From Egaibacter sp046050465 (GTDB taxonomy: Bacteria > Pseudomonadota > Gammaproteobacteria > Burkholderiales > Burkholderiaceae_C), in contig JBJOPS010000043.1 in NCBI GenBank assembly GCA_046050465.1, positions 1 to 21,749 of the forward strand: a DNA stretch of 21,749 nt. The letters are read 5' to 3'. Positions 1-6,978 of the stretch are shown here, one piece after another. The translations under genes and the position numbers were made by a program. Each line of letters starts with the position of its first letter. Position 1 is the stretch's first letter. The notes beneath the pieces are model-generated. The model had not been told where the DNA came from, did not search any database, and saw nothing but the letters and a program-made list of their open reading frames with translations.

Positions 1-90
1 ATTCAGGCGAAAAGCCTCCGGATTCAGCCAAAACTGGATGCAGTTGGCGCTGGAGTTTCGGCAGGCGGGACATATTCGTTTATGCACCAT
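1..90 (-). CDS. possible start of a small zinc-ribbon-like protein, cut by the window edge
   Basis: An open frame on the minus strand starts at the ATG at 88-90 and runs off the left edge. Its first 30 residues contain a CPAC pair (Cys7, Cys10) and Cys17, followed by a Trp and hydrophobic residues. This resembles the first half of short zinc-ribbon proteins, in which a second Cys pair would follow outside the window. No convincing Shine-Dalgarno is present. A second open frame from the ATG at 71-73 (MSRLPKLQRQ...) cannot be excluded. Only a fragment is visible, so the function is a guess. Confidence 0.25.
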   Translation of the reverse strand, partial: MVHKRICPACRNSSANCIQFWLNPEAFRLN

Positions 91-191
91 TCTCAAACTG
101 ACTTTTGGACATGATCCCTAGCTCTTTCACAATCATTACTTCCCCCATGTCATTTTTGCGAGAGATGTTACAGCGAGGGAACCCGCCGCGC

Positions 192-317
192 CTATAAGCG
201 CGTGACTTCGTCCTGCCCGGGCGTGTTGGATCGATCCATCAGAGCGCGCAACAGAGGAGGCAGGCCCGGTTTGAGTTGAACCTCGTCAATGACCACCAAT
301 CCGGTCTGCTTTTGCCA
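192..317 (-). pseudogene. remnant of an AAA_14-type ATPase (DUF4143 family)
   Basis: Read on the minus strand from 317 to the TAG at 192-194, the frame encodes about 41 residues. These include GLVVIDEVQLKPGLPPLLRA followed by LMDRSNTPGQDE. This matches the Walker B region of AAA_14 ATPases (often fused to DUF4143), where a hydrophobic run ending in DE(I/V)Q precedes a P-x-L-x-x-L-L-R-x-L-x-D segment. The Walker A region, the sensor motifs and the rest of the protein are absent. There is no start codon in a sensible place, and a stop follows soon after. I read it as a decayed fragment of a mobile toxin-antitoxin-like or orphan ATPase. The stretch 95-190 beside it shows nothing recognisable. 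Confidence 0.5.
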
Positions 318-347
318 TGAAATGTCCGAATTTCATGGTGATTTCGA

Positions 348-2978
348 TCAAATATCGATGTTGCCAGCCCGCAGCGCGTTGGTTTCGATAAAGTCACGGC
401 GGGGCTCCACCTCGTCGCCCATCAGCATGGTGAACACACGGTCGGCTTCGATGGCGTCATCAATCTGCACGCGCAGCAGTCGGCGCACGGTGGGGTCCAT
501 CGTGGTTTCCCACAGTTGGGATGGATTCATCTCGCCCAGCCCTTTGTAGCGCTGGCGGCTGCTGGTGCGTTCGGCTTCGCCAATGAGCCAGGCCATGGCT
601 TCGCGGAAGTCGCCCACTTTTTCTTCCTTCTGGCGCTCGCCCTCGCCGCGCATCACGCGGGCGCCCTCGGCCAGCAGGCCCTTGAAGGTGTTGGCAGCTT
701 CGGCCAGCGCGGCATAGTCGGCGCCGTGCACAAAGTCTTGCGTGAGTACGCTGCTTTTCACATTGCCGTGGTGGCGGCGGCTGATGCGCAGAATGGGCTT
801 GTCGGTGCGCGCGTCGAACTCCGCGGCCACTTCGGCTGCGCTGCCATTGGCGGCGCTTTCACTGTCTTGCAGACGGGCCTGCAGGGCTGCGGCTGAAACT
901 TCGGCTTCGGCCACGGTGTCCAGGTTCAGAGCCACGCCATCAGCCACCGAGCGCAGGGCCTCGGCATCCATGAAGTTCTTCAGGCGGGCAATCACGCCTT
1001 GGGCAATCAGGTGCTTACGGGCCAGCTCGGCCAGCGTGTCGCCCGTGATGGTGGTGCCATTGGGCCCACCGGTAAACACGGACGCGTTCACCAAAGCAAT
1101 GCGCAGCAGAAAGCTGTCCAGTTCGGTCGGGCCCTGCAGGTACAACTCTTCCTTGCCGGCCTTGACCTTGTACAGCGGCGGCTGGGCAATGTAGATGTGG
1201 CCGCGCTCCACCAGCTCGGGCATCTGGCGATAGAAGAACGTGAGCAGCAGCGTGCGGATGTGCGCACCGTCCACGTCGGCATCGGTCATGATGATGATGC
1301 GGTGGTAGCGCAGCTTGGCGACGTTGAAGTCGTCGTTGCCGGTGCTGCCACCGGCCTTGCCGATGCCGGTGCCCAAAGCGGTGATCAGCGTCAAAATTTC
1401 GTTGCTGGTCAGCAGCTTTTCGTAGCGGGCTTTTTCGACATTCAAAATCTTGCCGCGCAGGGGCAAAATCGCCTGAAACTTGCGGTCGCGGCCCTGCTTG
1501 GCGGAGCCACCGGCGGAGTCTCCCTCGACGATGTAGATCTCGCACATGGCGGGGTCTTTCTCCTGGCAGTCGGCCAGCTTGCCGGGCAGGCCCATGCCAT
1601 CCAGCACACCCTTGCGGCGGGTCATGTCGCGGGCCTTGCGCGCGGCTTCGCGGGCACGCGCGGCCTCGATGATCTTGCCAACGATGATCTTGGCGTCGTT
1701 CGGGCGTTCCTGCAGGTAGTCGGCCAGCAGTTTGGACACGATGTCTTCCACCGGGCCGCGCACTTCACTGGACACCAGTTTGTCCTTGGTCTGGCTACTG
1801 AACTTGGGCTCGGGCACCTTCACGCTCAGCACACAGGTCAGGCCTTCACGCATGTCGTCGCCACTCACCTCCACCTTGGCTTTTTTGGCCAGCTCGGATT
1901 CGTCAATGTACTTGTTGATGACGCGGGTCATCGCGGCGCGCAGGCCGGTGAGGTGGGTACCGCCATCACGTTGCGGAATATTGTTGGTGAAACACAGCAC
2001 CTGCTCGTTGTAGCCGCTGTTCCACTGCATGGCTACTTCCACGCCGATGTTGGTGCCTTGGTCGCTCTGGCGGTCACCCATGGCGTGGAAGATGTTGGGG
2101 TGCAACACCGTCTTGCCCTTGTTGATGAAGTTCACAAAGCCCTGGACGCCACCGGCACCGGCAAAGTCGTCTTCCTTGCCCGTACGCTCGTCCTTCAGGC
2201 GAATACGCACACCGTTGTTCAGGAAACTGAGTTCGCGCAGACGCTTGCTCAGAATTTCATAGTGAAAGTCGTTGTTCTGCTGGAAGATTTCGGTATCGGG
2301 CAGGAAATGCACTTCGGTGCCGCGCTTTTCGGTTTCGCCAATCACCTTCATGGGTGACACCTCAATGCCGTTCACTGTTTCCACGATACGGTTTTGCACA
2401 AAACCCTTGCTGAACTCCATGGCGTGAACCTTGCCATCACGGCGGATGGTCAGGCGCAGCATTTTGGAGAGCGCGTTCACGCAGGACACGCCCACGCCGT
2501 GCAGGCCGCCAGAGACTTTGTAGCTGTTCTGGTTGAACTTGCCGCCTGCGTGTAATTCGGTCAATGCAATTTCAGCGGCCGAACGCTTGGGCTCATGCTT
2601 ATCATCCATCTTCACACCGGTGGGGATGCCGCGCCCGTTGTCGACGACGCTGATGGAGTTGTCGGAGTGGATGGTGACCAGAATGTCGTCGCAATGGCCA
2701 GCCAGCGATTCGTCGATGGAGTTGTCCACGACTTCAAAAACCAGATGGTGCAGACCAGTGCCATCAGAGGTGTCGCCGATGTACATGCCAGGGCGTTTGC
2801 GCACGGCCTCCAGCCCTTCCAGGATCTGGATCGAGCCCTCACCGTAGGCCTCGGTCGCGCCCGCCTGGTTGGTGTCGATGGTGGGCTGGAAATTGGAGCT
2901 GTCAGCCGTGCTTTCGCCCGTGTGAACCGTTTCATCGGCATTGGCAGGGGTGGAGACAGGCTTGTTTTCTTCAGTCAT
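348..2978 (-). CDS. gyrB: DNA gyrase subunit B
   Basis: GyrB is the ATPase subunit of gyrase (A2B2), which introduces negative supercoils in the cytoplasm. The product has 876 aa from the ATG at 2978, chosen because GAGAAGAAG lies just upstream. An in-frame ATG at 3005 would add nine residues without a better site. A charged extension of about 45 residues precedes the GHKL ATPase domain. ATP-site elements are EVVDNSIDE (82-90), GRGIP (115-119) and the lid GGLHGVG (157-163). TOPRIM motifs are EGDSAGGSA (485-493) and DADVDGAHI (566-574). A variable insertion at roughly 620-780 interrupts the TOPRIM/C-terminal part, as usual in Gram-negative GyrB. The QRYKGLGEMNP block follows near the C-terminus. 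It is third in a dnaA-dnaN-gyrB row, 95 nt after dnaN. Confidence 0.98.
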   Translation of the reverse strand: MTEENKPVSTPANADETVHTGESTADSSNFQPTIDTNQAGATEAYGEGSIQILEGLEAVRKRPGMYIGDTSDGTGLHHLVFEVVDNSIDESLAGHCDDILVTIHSDNSISVVDNGRGIPTGVKMDDKHEPKRSAAEIALTELHAGGKFNQNSYKVSGGLHGVGVSCVNALSKMLRLTIRRDGKVHAMEFSKGFVQNRIVETVNGIEVSPMKVIGETEKRGTEVHFLPDTEIFQQNNDFHYEILSKRLRELSFLNNGVRIRLKDERTGKEDDFAGAGGVQGFVNFINKGKTVLHPNIFHAMGDRQSDQGTNIGVEVAMQWNSGYNEQVLCFTNNIPQRDGGTHLTGLRAAMTRVINKYIDESELAKKAKVEVSGDDMREGLTCVLSVKVPEPKFSSQTKDKLVSSEVRGPVEDIVSKLLADYLQERPNDAKIIVGKIIEAARAREAARKARDMTRRKGVLDGMGLPGKLADCQEKDPAMCEIYIVEGDSAGGSAKQGRDRKFQAILPLRGKILNVEKARYEKLLTSNEILTLITALGTGIGKAGGSTGNDDFNVAKLRYHRIIIMTDADVDGAHIRTLLLTFFYRQMPELVERGHIYIAQPPLYKVKAGKEELYLQGPTELDSFLLRIALVNASVFTGGPNGTTITGDTLAELARKHLIAQGVIARLKNFMDAEALRSVADGVALNLDTVAEAEVSAAALQARLQDSESAANGSAAEVAAEFDARTDKPILRISRRHHGNVKSSVLTQDFVHGADYAALAEAANTFKGLLAEGARVMRGEGERQKEEKVGDFREAMAWLIGEAERTSSRQRYKGLGEMNPSQLWETTMDPTVRRLLRVQIDDAIEADRVFTMLMGDEVEPRRDFIETNALRAGNIDI

Positions 2979-3018
2979 GGCGAACTTCTTCTCACGATTT
3001 CTCAAACTCTTGAATGAC

Positions 3019-3044
3019 CAAACCCCCTTTGGAGAGGGGGTTTG
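3019..3044 (-). terminator. strong hairpin between dnaN and gyrB
   Basis: A 10-bp perfect stem, CAAACCCCCT (3019-3028) with AGGGGGTTTG (3035-3044), closes a 6-nt loop. It sits in the 95-nt gap between dnaN and gyrB. On the minus strand the stem is followed by GTCATTC rather than a U tract. It may therefore be a weak terminator, a processing or stability hairpin, or an attenuator that lowers gyrB readthrough. Confidence 0.45.
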
Positions 3045-3054
3045 CGTCTTGAGG

Positions 3055-3073
3055 CGCTACGGGTTTGGTAGCG
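3055..3073 (-). repeat. second small hairpin directly behind the dnaN stop
   Basis: CGCTAC (3055-3060) pairs with GTAGCG (3068-3073) around a 7-nt loop. It abuts the dnaN stop codon at 3074-3076. Together with the larger hairpin 10 nt further on, it makes a tandem stem-loop arrangement in the dnaN-gyrB spacer. It may protect the dnaN 3' end, but this is inferred only from position. Confidence 0.35.
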
Positions 3074-4180
3074 TCAAATTCTCATGGGCATCACGACATA
3101 TTTAAACGTAGTGTTGTCTGGAATGGTGAACAGTGCCGAGCTGTTGCCGTCCGACAGTTCCAGTTTCACCATCTCCTGGCTCATGTTGGCCAGCGCATCG
3201 ATCAGGTAGGTGACGTTGAAACCAATCTCGATACTGTCACCGCCGTAATCGATGTCCAGCTCGTCCACAGCCTCTTCCTGCTCGGCATTGTTGGATGCCA
3301 CGCGCAGCGTGCCAGGATCGATGTTCAAACGCACGCCCTTGAATTTGTCGCTGGTCAGAATGGCTGTGCGCTGCAGGGTTGCCAGCAAGGCCACACGGCC
3401 CAGTGTGATGCTGTTTTTGTGGTTCTTGGGGATGACGCGGTTGTAGTCGGGGAACTTGCCTTCTACCAGCTTGGTGACGAACTCCATGCCATCAAACGTG
3501 AACTTGGCCTGGTTGTTGGCAAACTGCATTTCAATCGCGCCTTCGACATCGCTGAGCAGACGCTGCAGTTCAATCACGGTCTTGCGCGGCAATATCACTT
3601 CCTGTTTTGGCACTTCCACATCCAGCGTGGCAGAGGCAAAAGCCAGGCGGTGACCATCGGTGGCAACCAGGCTGAGTTGTTTGCCTTCAGCGACGAACAG
3701 GATACCGTTGAGGTAGTAGCGAATGTCATGCACAGCCATGGCAAACGACACCTGGCTCAACAAATCTTTCAGCGTTTTTTGCGGCACGCTGAACACCGGC
3801 CCGAAGCTGGCAGATTCCTGCACCAGCGGAAAATCTTCTGCCGCCATGGTCTGCAGTGTGAACTTGCTCTTGCCGCCTTTGAGGATGACCTTGGACGCAC
3901 TGGACTCCAGTGACACTGTCTGGTCTGCGGGCATGGTGCGCAAAATATCGATCAGCTTGCGAGCACCCACGGTGGTCGTAAAGCTGCCGGTATCGCCATC
4001 GAGCTCTGCCGATGTACGAATCTGGATTTCCAGATCACTGGTGGTGAGCTGCAGTGAGGAACCCGACTTGCGGATCAGTACATTGGCCAAAATAGGTAAT
4101 GTGTGCCGACGCTCAACGATACCTGCGACCGATTGCAGAACCGATAGAACTTTGTCTTGTGTTGCTTTCAGGACGATCAT
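3074..4180 (-). CDS. dnaN: DNA polymerase III subunit beta (sliding clamp)
   Basis: DnaN is the ring-shaped dimer that tethers DNA polymerase III and other clamp-binding proteins to DNA. The product has 368 aa, the usual family length, and spans three clamp domains. The N-terminus MIVLKATQDKVLSVLQSVAG and the following ERRHTLPILANVL are characteristic, as is the C-terminal ending VVMPMRI. The ATG at 4178-4180 has AGAAGAGG about 6 nt upstream. It lies 263 nt after dnaA, and the gap holds DnaA boxes and a candidate promoter, so dnaN can probably be transcribed both with dnaA and on its own. Confidence 0.98.
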   Translation of the reverse strand: MIVLKATQDKVLSVLQSVAGIVERRHTLPILANVLIRKSGSSLQLTTSDLEIQIRTSAELDGDTGSFTTTVGARKLIDILRTMPADQTVSLESSASKVILKGGKSKFTLQTMAAEDFPLVQESASFGPVFSVPQKTLKDLLSQVSFAMAVHDIRYYLNGILFVAEGKQLSLVATDGHRLAFASATLDVEVPKQEVILPRKTVIELQRLLSDVEGAIEMQFANNQAKFTFDGMEFVTKLVEGKFPDYNRVIPKNHKNSITLGRVALLATLQRTAILTSDKFKGVRLNIDPGTLRVASNNAEQEEAVDELDIDYGGDSIEIGFNVTYLIDALANMSQEMVKLELSDGNSSALFTIPDNTTFKYVVMPMRI

Positions 4181-4298
4181 GTCAACCTCTTCTTTAATTT
4201 CTTTAATTTAAATTAATAGTAGTAGATAAGAGCAGTGCTTTTTTGTGGGTTGCAGTATTTTCCCCTTTTTTATCAAGCACTTGGATACTGTTGAAGGG

Positions 4299-4307
4299 TG
4301 TGTATAA
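4299..4307 (-). promoter_or_regulatory. DnaA box (TTATACACA)
   Basis: It matches the relaxed DnaA box consensus TTWTNCACA exactly on the minus strand. It overlaps the -10 element of a candidate dnaN promoter, so bound DnaA could also affect dnaN transcription. Confidence 0.65.
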
Positions 4308-4331
4308 CCCCGTCTCTCTGCTGCTTGTCAA
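4301..4331 (-). promoter_or_regulatory. candidate dnaN promoter
   Basis: On the minus strand a perfect -35 TTGACA (4326-4331) is followed after a long 19-nt spacer by TATACA (4301-4306). The spacer is longer than ideal, so this is tentative. A second TTGACA on the same strand nearer the dnaA stop has no good -10. Confidence 0.35.
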
Positions 4332-4362
4332 ATATGAATAACTTTTAGTTTGATGCTCGGTT

Positions 4363-4371
4363 TGTGGATAA
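4363..4371 (-). promoter_or_regulatory. DnaA box, perfect consensus TTATCCACA
   Basis: The plus strand reads TGTGGATAA, the exact complement of the high-affinity consensus. It lies in the gap between dnaA and dnaN. Confidence 0.8.
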
Positions 4372-4443
4372 CTACTTACTTGTGCCAAAACTATCCCCAA
4401 GTCTGTCCTGTCAAGGTTGAAAAGTGTGATTCTCATGGGTGGG

Positions 4444-5856
4444 TTAGCCCTTTAAAGTCTGCTCCAGAACGTGAAGTTGCTGGTTAAGTTCGGTAATCTG
4501 CTGGCGTTCACCGCCGATCTTGCGCACCGCGTGCAGCACCGTCGTATGGTCACGGCCACCAAACAGTTCGCCGATCTCGGGGAGGCTCTTCTGGGTGAGT
4601 TCCTTGGCCAGGTACATGGCGATCTGGCGCGGGCGGGCAATGCTGGCCGGGCGCTTCTTGGAATACATGTCTGCGACCTTGATCTTGTAATAGTCGGCCA
4701 CGGTCTTCTGGATGTTTTCAACCGAAATCTGGCGATTCTGGATAGACAGCAGGTCGCGCAAGGCTTCACGGGCGAGCTGGATGGATATGTCTTTCTGGTT
4801 GAAACGCGAGTAAGCCAGTATTTTGCGCAGGGCACCTTCGAGCTCGCGTACGTTGGAGCGAACGTTTTTGGCGACGAAAAAAGCTACCTCCTCAGGCATT
4901 TCCGCGCCCTCAATACGGGCCTTGTTGATCAGGATCGCCACCCGCATTTCGAGTTCGGGTGGCTCAATGGCTACCGTCAGACCGGAATCAAAGCGTGAGA
5001 TCAGCCGCTCGTGGATGTCAGTCAGACCCTTTGGATAGGTGTCACTGGTCATCACGATGTGTGATTTTTTAGCTAGCAGGGCCTCAAAAGCATTGAAGAA
5101 TTCTTCCTGGGTGCGTTCCTTGTTTGCAAAGAACTGCACATCGTCAATCAGCAGCAGGTCAAGCGAGTGATAACGGTCCTTGAACTCGTCAAAAGTTTTG
5201 CGTTGATACGCCTTAACCACATCCGACACAAACTGTTCCGCATGGATGTAGAGAACCTTGCCTGCAGGCTTGTCGGCCAGCAGCCGGTTGCCCACCGCAT
5301 GCATCAGGTGGGTCTTGCCCAGACCTACCCCGCCATAAATGAACAACGGGTTGTACAAATGCCCCGGTATGGTGGAGACATGCATGGCAGCTGCCCGTGC
5401 CATGCGATTGGCCGTGCCTTCTACCAGGGTGTCAAAAGTCAGGGAAGTGTTGAGCCGGCTTTTTTGACGGCCGGGTGTTTTGTCTTCAGCTGTATCGACA
5501 AATTCTTCCAGAGGGATGATGCTGATCGAAGGCTGATCAGATTGATTTCGAATTGATGTCTCTCTAAGAGTGAGCACCAACTCAACAAGAATGGGTTGAC
5601 CGTAGAATTTCTCAATCACGGTCGCTATCCGGTTGCTGTACTGTGCACGAACCCAGTCCAGCTTAAACCGGTTGGCTACAAAAATGGTGACTTTGGAAAG
5701 GTCATCTGCTACTTGGGCAGACAGGGGCTTGATCCAGGTGTTGAACTGTTGCTCAGGTAGTTCCTGCGCGAGTTGGTCGACGCAGGCTTGCCACAAGCTT
5801 TGACCTGTACCAAGCCCCGTGGAGCCTGGCAAGTTGTTGAACTGTCCCTCAGTCAT
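4444..5856 (-). CDS. dnaA: chromosomal replication initiator protein DnaA
   Basis: DnaA binds DnaA boxes as an ATP-bound oligomer and opens the origin. The product has 470 aa. Domain I (about 20-100) begins LWQACVDQLAQELPEQQF. A short linker follows. The AAA+ domain carries Walker A GGVGLGKTH (175-183), Walker B LLLIDDVQ (234-241) and the arginine-containing RLISRFDSG (284-292). Domain IV carries the DnaA signature GGRDHTTVLHAVRKI (433-447). The ATG at 5854-5856 follows a leader with a DnaA box. The gene is flanked on both sides by DnaA-box-containing gaps, typical of an origin. All family motifs are intact. Confidence 0.99.
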   Translation of the reverse strand: MTEGQFNNLPGSTGLGTGQSLWQACVDQLAQELPEQQFNTWIKPLSAQVADDLSKVTIFVANRFKLDWVRAQYSNRIATVIEKFYGQPILVELVLTLRETSIRNQSDQPSISIIPLEEFVDTAEDKTPGRQKSRLNTSLTFDTLVEGTANRMARAAAMHVSTIPGHLYNPLFIYGGVGLGKTHLMHAVGNRLLADKPAGKVLYIHAEQFVSDVVKAYQRKTFDEFKDRYHSLDLLLIDDVQFFANKERTQEEFFNAFEALLAKKSHIVMTSDTYPKGLTDIHERLISRFDSGLTVAIEPPELEMRVAILINKARIEGAEMPEEVAFFVAKNVRSNVRELEGALRKILAYSRFNQKDISIQLAREALRDLLSIQNRQISVENIQKTVADYYKIKVADMYSKKRPASIARPRQIAMYLAKELTQKSLPEIGELFGGRDHTTVLHAVRKIGGERQQITELNQQLHVLEQTLKG

Positions 5857-5873
5857 TTTAGGTATCAGCTATC

Positions 5874-5882
5874 TGTGGATAG
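5874..5882 (-). promoter_or_regulatory. DnaA box, one mismatch (CTATCCACA)
   Basis: The minus strand reads CTATCCACA, eight of nine matches to TTATCCACA. It lies in the dnaA leader between the predicted transcription start and the ATG, a place where bound DnaA would block transcription. Confidence 0.6.
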
Positions 5883-5903
5883 TTATTAATTGCTGCACGC
5901 CAG

Positions 5904-5932
5904 ATTGTAATTTATCAAGGATTTATCCACAA
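5904..5932 (-). promoter_or_regulatory. dnaA promoter overlapping a DnaA box
   Basis: On the minus strand, -35 TTGTGG (5927-5932) and -10 TACAAT (5904-5909, five of six) are separated by exactly 17 nt. Transcription would start near 5897, giving a leader of about 40 nt. The -35 lies within the DnaA box at 5923-5931, which points to DnaA autorepression. Confidence 0.6.
5923..5931 (+). promoter_or_regulatory. DnaA box, perfect consensus TTATCCACA
   Basis: This is an exact TTATCCACA on the plus strand, overlapping the -35 of the dnaA promoter. A partial copy, TTATCAAGG, sits just to its left at 5912-5920. Confidence 0.8.
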
Positions 5933-5942
5933 CCTGAAAGAA

Positions 5943-5960
5943 AGTCTTCGTGCGAAGACT
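5943..5960. repeat. perfect inverted repeat in the origin gap
   Basis: AGTCTTCG (5943-5950) and CGAAGACT (5953-5960) are exact complements with only two bases between them. No U tract follows on either strand, so it does not look like a terminator. It could be an operator or an origin hairpin. No known binding protein is recognised. Confidence 0.5.
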
Positions 5961-6000
5961 GGCGACTTCTTGCGTTACAGGCTGTACCTCCCGTAAGGTG

Positions 6001-6029
6001 TTGCCGGAATTCGATAAATTTGCGATAAT
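6001..6029 (+). promoter_or_regulatory. rpmH operon promoter (sigma-70 type)
   Basis: -35 TTGCCG (6001-6006) and -10 GATAAT (6024-6029) are separated by 17 nt. The start site would fall near 6036, about 38 nt before the rpmH ATG. This fits the strong promoter expected for rpmH-rnpA. Confidence 0.6.
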
Positions 6030-6073
6030 CGCGGGTTACCCGGAATTTAAAGCTCCCCAGGAATTTCCAAAAA

Positions 6074-6208
6074 ATGAAACGTACCTACCAACCTTCCAAA
6101 ATTCGCCGCGCACGCACGCACGGTTTTCTGGTTCGCATGAAAACCCGTGGTGGCCGTGCCGTAATCAACGCACGTCGCGCCAAGGGCCGCAAGCGTCTGG
6201 CAGTCTAA
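6074..6208 (+). CDS. rpmH: 50S ribosomal protein L34
   Basis: The product is a 44-aa, highly basic protein beginning MKRTYQPSKIRRARTHGF and ending GRKRLAV. It matches bacterial L34, a component of the large ribosomal subunit, over its full normal length. The ATG at 6074 follows an AGGA at about 10 nt. It is the first gene of the rightward operon and lies 60 nt before rnpA, the almost universal partner. Confidence 0.97.
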   Translation: MKRTYQPSKIRRARTHGFLVRMKTRGGRAVINARRAKGRKRLAV

Positions 6209-6268
6209 GTCGGCTTATTCAAGTCTCGTCGCGTTTGCTGACATACCGCGCGTTGGTTTGACCCGGCA

Positions 6269-6700
6269 GTGCAGCGACTGAAGACGCGACCCCAGTTTCA
6301 GGCCGTGCTCGCAGGTCCCGCTATCGCCCGCACGGCGCACTTTGCCTTGCATCGTACGGGGCTTGATTCACCTTTGCAGGATTCGAAAGGGCCTCACTCG
6401 GAAACTGGATTGGCCGTGGCGCTGTTCCCGGCCCGCAGAGTGTGGGTTGGCGCAATGGCGCCCAAGCGCTGGGCCAAACGTGCCGTAACCCGGAATGTAA
6501 TCAAACGCCAGATTTACAACGTGAGCACCTGTTTTGAGTCAACACTTCCAGTGGCCGCGTACTTGGTGCGACTGCGTGCGGGGTTTGATAAAGCAACCTT
6601 TATCAGCGCTACCTCAGACGCACTCAAAGCGGCGGTGCGTGAGGAGCTTTATCTGCTTTTCAAGTGTGTGACGCCAGGCGTTAGTGCTGCAAAATCATGA
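6269..6700 (+). CDS. rnpA: ribonuclease P protein component
   Basis: RnpA is the protein cofactor of RNase P, which matures tRNA 5' ends. The product has 143 aa and starts at a GTG (6269-6271). The start is supported because an in-frame stop lies at 6239-6241 and the residues MQRLKTRPQFQAVL match the normal RnpA N-terminus. The RNR-like basic motif is seen as KRAVTRNVIKRQIYN (70-84). An extra loop near 30-45 separates the first strands, as in other betaproteobacterial homologues. Its stop overlaps the yidD start by four bases (ATGA), suggesting translational coupling. Confidence 0.95.
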   Translation: MQRLKTRPQFQAVLAGPAIARTAHFALHRTGLDSPLQDSKGPHSETGLAVALFPARRVWVGAMAPKRWAKRAVTRNVIKRQIYNVSTCFESTLPVAAYLVRLRAGFDKATFISATSDALKAAVREELYLLFKCVTPGVSAAKS

Positions 6701-6978
6701 TGAAACCGATTTTGATGGCTGCAGTGAAAGGCTATCGCCTTCTGTTGAGCCCTTGGCTGGGCTCATCGTGTCGGTTTGAGCCCACCTGTTCGGCCTATGC
6801 CCTTCAGGCACTTCACACCCACGGCGGCGCCGCTGGAAGCTATTTGACACTGGCCCGACTGGCGCGGTGTCACCCATGGTGTGTGAGTGGGCATGATCCC
6901 GTACCGCCCGAAAAACCGCGGCTTTTTACTGGCCTTTTTACCCGTTCGTTGTCATCACCTATCAAGAAATCTTTATGA
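6697..6978 (+). CDS. yidD: membrane protein insertion efficiency factor YidD
   Basis: YidD is a small inner-membrane-associated protein that assists YidC-dependent insertion. The product has 93 aa. The family signature SCRFEPTCSAYALQAL (24-39) is followed by RCHPWCVSGHDPVP near residues 57-70; YidD normally has conserved Cys residues in this pattern. An amphipathic N-terminal helix (YRLLLSPWLG) precedes it. It overlaps rnpA and yidC by ATGA at both ends, so the three are probably translated together. The second ATG at 6700 could also serve as start. Confidence 0.95.
   Translation: MMKPILMAAVKGYRLLLSPWLGSSCRFEPTCSAYALQALHTHGGAAGSYLTLARLARCHPWCVSGHDPVPPEKPRLFTGLFTRSLSSPIKKSL

Larger units (their letters stand above)
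4181..4443. other. dnaA-dnaN intergenic region, candidate oriC unwinding half
   Basis: This 263-nt gap has no credible gene. Near dnaN it holds an AT-rich stretch (4191-4217) with tandem 10-mers TCTTTAATTT / CTTTAATTTA. Next comes the triplet run TAATAGTAGTAG (4214-4225), which resembles DnaA-trio elements. Further right are DnaA boxes: TTATACACA (4299-4307, minus), a perfect TTATCCACA (4363-4371, minus) and a weaker CTATCCCCA (4391-4399, plus; 7 of 9). AT-rich repeats plus boxes beside dnaA are the classic content of a bacterial origin. Which of the two dnaA-flanking gaps actually unwinds cannot be decided from sequence alone. Confidence 0.6.
5857..6073. other. dnaA-rpmH divergent intergenic region, regulatory or second half of oriC
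   Basis: This 217-nt gap separates leftward dnaA-dnaN-gyrB from rightward rpmH-rnpA-yidC, so it is the point where leading-strand gene orientation switches. It holds two DnaA boxes, the dnaA promoter, a perfect inverted repeat (5943-5960) and the rpmH promoter. In many bacteria origins map to this gap or to the dnaA-dnaN gap. A bipartite origin using both is possible. Confidence 0.55.

Noticed and set aside
999..2357. Long plus-strand open frame antisense to gyrB (452 aa)
   Set aside because: It is a mirror of the high-GC gyrB gene. Its translation is low-complexity, rich in Gly, Ala, Val and His, with no recognisable domain. gyrB is certain here.
3065..3913. Plus-strand open frame antisense to dnaN (282 aa)
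   Set aside because: It is a shadow of dnaN with no family resemblance.
4203..4436. 77-aa minus-strand open frame between dnaA and dnaN
   Set aside because: It covers the DnaA boxes, the AT-rich repeats and a promoter, has no ribosome binding site and has no recognisable fold.
5950..6261. 103-aa open frame overlapping rpmH
   Set aside because: rpmH in another frame is unmistakable, and this frame crosses its promoter.
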